From contig NZ_LT629735.1 in NCBI RefSeq assembly GCF_900104925.1, forward strand, positions 3,145,001 to 3,209,000: 64,000 bases of DNA, written 5' to 3'. Each line of letters opens with the position of its first letter. The stretch's first letter is position 1. Below are positions 62,069 to 64,000 of this stretch, in pieces. The position numbers and the translations under genes were made by a program. Origin of the DNA: Opitutus sp. GAS368 (GTDB lineage Bacteria > Verrucomicrobiota > Verrucomicrobiia > Opitutales > Opitutaceae). The notes under the pieces were generated by a model. It did no database searches. It was not told the DNA's origin and was given only the letters and a program-made list of their open reading frames with translations.

Positions 62069-62173
62069 TTACTTCTTGGCCTTGGCGATCTTGGCCTTCA
62101 GGGCGGCATTGCGACGCTTGTGGTAAGCGAGGCGGCGTTTCTTTTTGATGTGCTTGTTGGTTTGTTGACCCAT
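62069..62173 (-). CDS. 34-aa very basic protein, function unknown
   Basis: 34 residues from ATG 62173 (MGQQTNKHIKKKRRLAYHKR, then Ala/Lys-rich to the end), with about 15 Lys/Arg and no acidic residue. The frame is open upstream to 62290 but that part is family A repeat and unlikely to be translated. Size and composition resemble small ribosome-associated or rRNA-binding proteins, but no family is recognised with certainty. Synonymous third-position G/C bias in the coding part fits a real gene. It stands alone between repeats, rimO side and rhodanese side. Confidence 0.65.
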   Translation of the reverse strand: MGQQTNKHIKKKRRLAYHKRRNAALKAKIAKAKK

Positions 62174-62238
62174 GGTGAGATGAATTGAGGGGAACTTGTC
62201 CTGAAAGCCCGGGCCGGAGTCAAGCGGTGGATTGAAAC

Positions 62239-62303
62239 GTAGGGCCGGTGCTAGTCGCCGGGCCGTTTGGCAAGAGGGGTCCGCCGGCAAGCGGCGACCC
62301 TAC
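62239..62303. repeat. Family A palindrome
   Basis: Arms GTAGGGCCGGTGCTAGTCGC and GGCAAGCGGCGACCCTAC around GGGCCGTTTGG. It lies between the rhodanese stop and the 34-aa protein gene; the longer form of that frame would read into it. Confidence 0.8.
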
Positions 62304-62321
62304 AAGGGCCTCCAGCACCAT

Positions 62322-62642
62322 TCAATACCGCGCCAAACCCGGGTCGATTTGCTCGGCCCAGGCGTCGATGCCGCCCGCGACGTTGGTGACCTGCGCGAAG
62401 CCGTTGGCCCGCAGGAACTGGGTGACCCGCAGGCTGCGGCCGCCATGATGGCAAATCACCAGGATGGGCTGGTCGCGGGGCAGGGAGGAAACGTTTTCCG
62501 GGATCTGCCGCATCGGGATGTGCCGGCTGCCGGTCACGGCGCAGATCTGGACCTCAAACGGCTCGCGGACGTCGAGAAGCAGAGCTCCGTCGCCCAGCTT
62601 TTGGGCGGCAGTGGCGACGTCGGTTTCGAGCGGGATGTCCAT
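62322..62642 (-). CDS. Single-domain rhodanese-like protein
   Basis: 106-aa protein with a complete rhodanese fold and active-site Cys64 in ICHHGGRSL (CxxGxRS loop). GDGALLLDVREPFEV and GGIDAWAEQIDP match the family ends. It may transfer sulfur to cyanide or to an unknown thiol acceptor. ATG 62642 is chosen because the fold begins there; another ATG 16 codons upstream lies closer to the repeat region. It is convergent with nothing and transcribed towards the 34-aa protein gene. Confidence 0.88.
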   Translation of the reverse strand: MDIPLETDVATAAQKLGDGALLLDVREPFEVQICAVTGSRHIPMRQIPENVSSLPRDQPILVICHHGGRSLRVTQFLRANGFAQVTNVAGGIDAWAEQIDPGLARY

Positions 62643-62701
62643 GGCGGGCCGCGGAACATGGTGCCGAAGGAGCGAAAAGCAACACGGCATGTTTTGGCAG
62701 A

Positions 62702-62751
62702 GTGGGAGCGGGTTTAGCCCGCGACAGGTCGGGGCATAAAGCCCCTCCCAC
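62702..62751. repeat. Family D palindrome upstream of manC
   Basis: Arms GTGGGAGCGGGTTTAGCCCG and GGCATAAAGCCCCTCCCAC around GCGACAGGTCG. Compare 2767-2841, which shares GGCATAAAGCC and CTCC ends. Confidence 0.8.
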
Positions 62752-62755
62752 CACC

Positions 62756-62782
62756 AACCCGTCCGGAGGCCGGGTTCCACCT
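62756..62782. repeat. Family E repeat arm upstream of manC
   Basis: AACCCGTCCGGAGGCCGGGT with TCCACCT to 62782, complement of the arm at 15911-15937. It abuts the family D element. Confidence 0.75.
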
Positions 62783-62827
62783 CAATATGCCGTTGACCCC
62801 GACAGGGTCGGGGATGTCGTTAGCGGC

Positions 62828-63916
62828 ATGTCCGAACGTTTTGTCGTGATCATGGCCGGCGGCCGCGGAGAGCGGTTCTGGCCCCAAAGCCGCGAAGCCA
62901 CCCCCAAGCACCTGCTGCCCATCGTCGGCGACAAGCCGATGCTGGCCCAGACCGTGGACCGGGTCGCCGGCATCGTGCCGCCCGCGAACATCTTCGTCAT
63001 CACCACGCAGGCCCAGCTGGCGGGCTGTCGCGCCGCCTGCACCGGCCTGCCCGCGGCCAATATCGTCGCCGAGCCCATGGGCCGCGACACCGCCGCCGCG
63101 ACCGGCCTGGCGATGCTGCTGGTCAAGCAGCGCAACCCCGCGGCGGCGTTCGCCATGCTGCCGGCGGACCATGTCATCCACGACACCGCCGAATACGCGA
63201 AGCTGCTCAACGTCGCGTTTGAGTCCGCCGAGTGCGCCGACGTGCTCGTGACTCTCGGCATCAAGCCGGCCACGCCCGAGACTGGTTTCGGCTACATCCA
63301 GCAGGCAGGCCCGTGGAAAAAAGTCGGCGGCCGCGACGTGATGGCCGTAAAGCGCTTCGTGGAGAAGCCGAATCTGGAGACGGCCAGGGGTTACCTCGCC
63401 TCGGGCGAATACTTCTGGAATGCCGGTATGTTCGTCTGGCGCGTGCCGGTCGTTGAGGCGGCCTTCAAGGCGCATGCGGCGGAACTCTACGCCGGGCTGG
63501 CGCAGCTCGAGGCCGCGGCCAAGACGGCCGGGGGCTGGACCAGGGCGCTGTCGGAAATCTATCCGACGCTGAAGAAAATCTCCGTGGACTATGCGCTGAT
63601 GGAGAAGTCGACCAACGTGGTCGTGGTGCCGGCGACGTTTGATTGGGATGACGTCGGCGCGTGGCCGGCGATCGCCAAGCATTTCACGCCGGACGCCGCC
63701 GGCAACGTCCTGCGCGGACTGGCGATGGTCGAGGGCGGCGCCAACAACATCGTCGTCTCGACCGACGGCCACCTGACCGGCGTGGTGGGTGTCAGCGACC
63801 TCGTCGTGGTGCACACCGCCGAGGCCACGCTCGTGTGCCCCAAGGACAAGGCGCAGGAGATCAAGGCGCTGCTCGAGCGCCTGAAGTCGGATCCGGCGAA
63901 GAAGAAGTTCCTCTGA
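62828..63916 (+). CDS. manC: Mannose-1-phosphate guanylyltransferase
   Basis: 362-aa nucleotidyltransferase making GDP-mannose from mannose 1-phosphate and GTP. The nucleotide-binding signature is MAGGRGERFWPQ (9-20) with SREATPKHLLP directly after, and VAEPMGRDTAAATGLAML, RFVEKPNLETA and FDWDDVGAWPA are conserved. The C-terminal phosphomannose isomerase domain of bifunctional ManC is absent, which matches the single-domain form. GDP-mannose feeds surface polysaccharide or glycoprotein pathways. ATG 62828 is chosen. It follows a double repeat. Confidence 0.95.
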   Translation: MSERFVVIMAGGRGERFWPQSREATPKHLLPIVGDKPMLAQTVDRVAGIVPPANIFVITTQAQLAGCRAACTGLPAANIVAEPMGRDTAAATGLAMLLVKQRNPAAAFAMLPADHVIHDTAEYAKLLNVAFESAECADVLVTLGIKPATPETGFGYIQQAGPWKKVGGRDVMAVKRFVEKPNLETARGYLASGEYFWNAGMFVWRVPVVEAAFKAHAAELYAGLAQLEAAAKTAGGWTRALSEIYPTLKKISVDYALMEKSTNVVVVPATFDWDDVGAWPAIAKHFTPDAAGNVLRGLAMVEGGANNIVVSTDGHLTGVVGVSDLVVVHTAEATLVCPKDKAQEIKALLERLKSDPAKKKFL

Positions 63917-63935
63917 CCAGCAGAGTCCGAAAACC

Positions 63936-63960
63936 ACGAATGGGCACGAATGAACACGAA
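63936..63960. repeat. Partial family H element at the window end
   Basis: ACCACGAATGGGCACGAATG continuing AACACGAATT: three CACGAAT words at 10-11 base spacing, like the ACACGGAT words at 31082. The second arm would be beyond the window. Confidence 0.5.
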
Positions 63961-64000
63961 TTGAGGACCGATTCGAACCGGAGCACCTTGGTTGTCATTC

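Noticed and set aside
62174-62290. Longer version of the 34-aa basic protein
   Set aside because: The added codons come from a family A repeat arm and a leader; no start or ribosome-binding signal supports them.

Overview
The window is a high-GC stretch of bacterial chromosome. The gene content and order, the TonB-dependent receptor without a SusD partner, and the density of palindromic intergenic repeats point to the Verrucomicrobiota, most likely Opitutaceae. This placement is inferred from protein style and gene neighbourhoods; there is no rRNA or tRNA in the window to confirm it. About 47 protein genes are supported, coding density is high, and gaps are short and mostly occupied by repeats.

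1-4.6 kb: a minus-strand cell-envelope operon uppS-cdsA-dxr-rseP. 4.6-7.6 kb: a pterin carbinolamine dehydratase, then a minus-strand group (TMEM175-like channel, small lipoprotein, TPR-like exported protein). 7.7-12.3 kb: a MoxR ATPase / DUF58 / transglutaminase (TgpA-like) operon. 12.4-17.0 kb: the shape operon mreB-mreC-mreD-mrdA on the minus strand. 17.3-23.8 kb: a 1062-aa PEGA/TPR lipoprotein translationally coupled to a FecR-domain protein, then a Kef-type antiporter. 24-28.7 kb: a REP-associated transposase (RAYT) and the minus-strand run dnaG-rpoD-tatA, ended by a strong terminator. 28.9-39.4 kb: a DUF362-like exported protein, two bacterial PH-domain membrane proteins, a TIG-like lipoprotein, hemW with a small lipoprotein, an M23 peptidase, a TPR protein, a divergent Fur-family regulator and priA.

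39.4-58.3 kb is the most notable accessory region. It is a single-direction polysaccharide utilisation locus: LacI regulator, large glucoamylase-like/GH144-type protein with a C-terminal carbohydrate-binding-like domain, TonB-dependent receptor, very long GH94 phosphorylase, GPH-family sugar symporter, second GH144-type glucanase, GH31 and GH3. GH144 plus a GH94 of about 1150 aa plus GH3 plus a sugar transporter is the signature of beta-1,2-glucan (sophoro-oligosaccharide) use. Outer-membrane import by the receptor, periplasmic endo-cleavage by GH144, symport of short oligomers, phosphorolysis by GH94 and trimming by GH3 form a coherent pathway. Four near-palindromic sites resembling TGCAAACGTTTGCA lie in front of the first enzyme gene and of lacI and are plausible LacI operators.

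58.4-64 kb returns to housekeeping: mpl, a second RAYT, rimO, a 34-aa very basic protein, a rhodanese and manC.

Throughout, at least eight different families of imperfect palindromes or inverted repeats sit between genes, and two have entered or match coding sequence (DUF58 protein, M23 peptidase). Two families flank the two RAYT genes. Each gap of the mre operon carries a different family. No CRISPR array, prophage, insertion sequence with ends, rRNA or tRNA was found.
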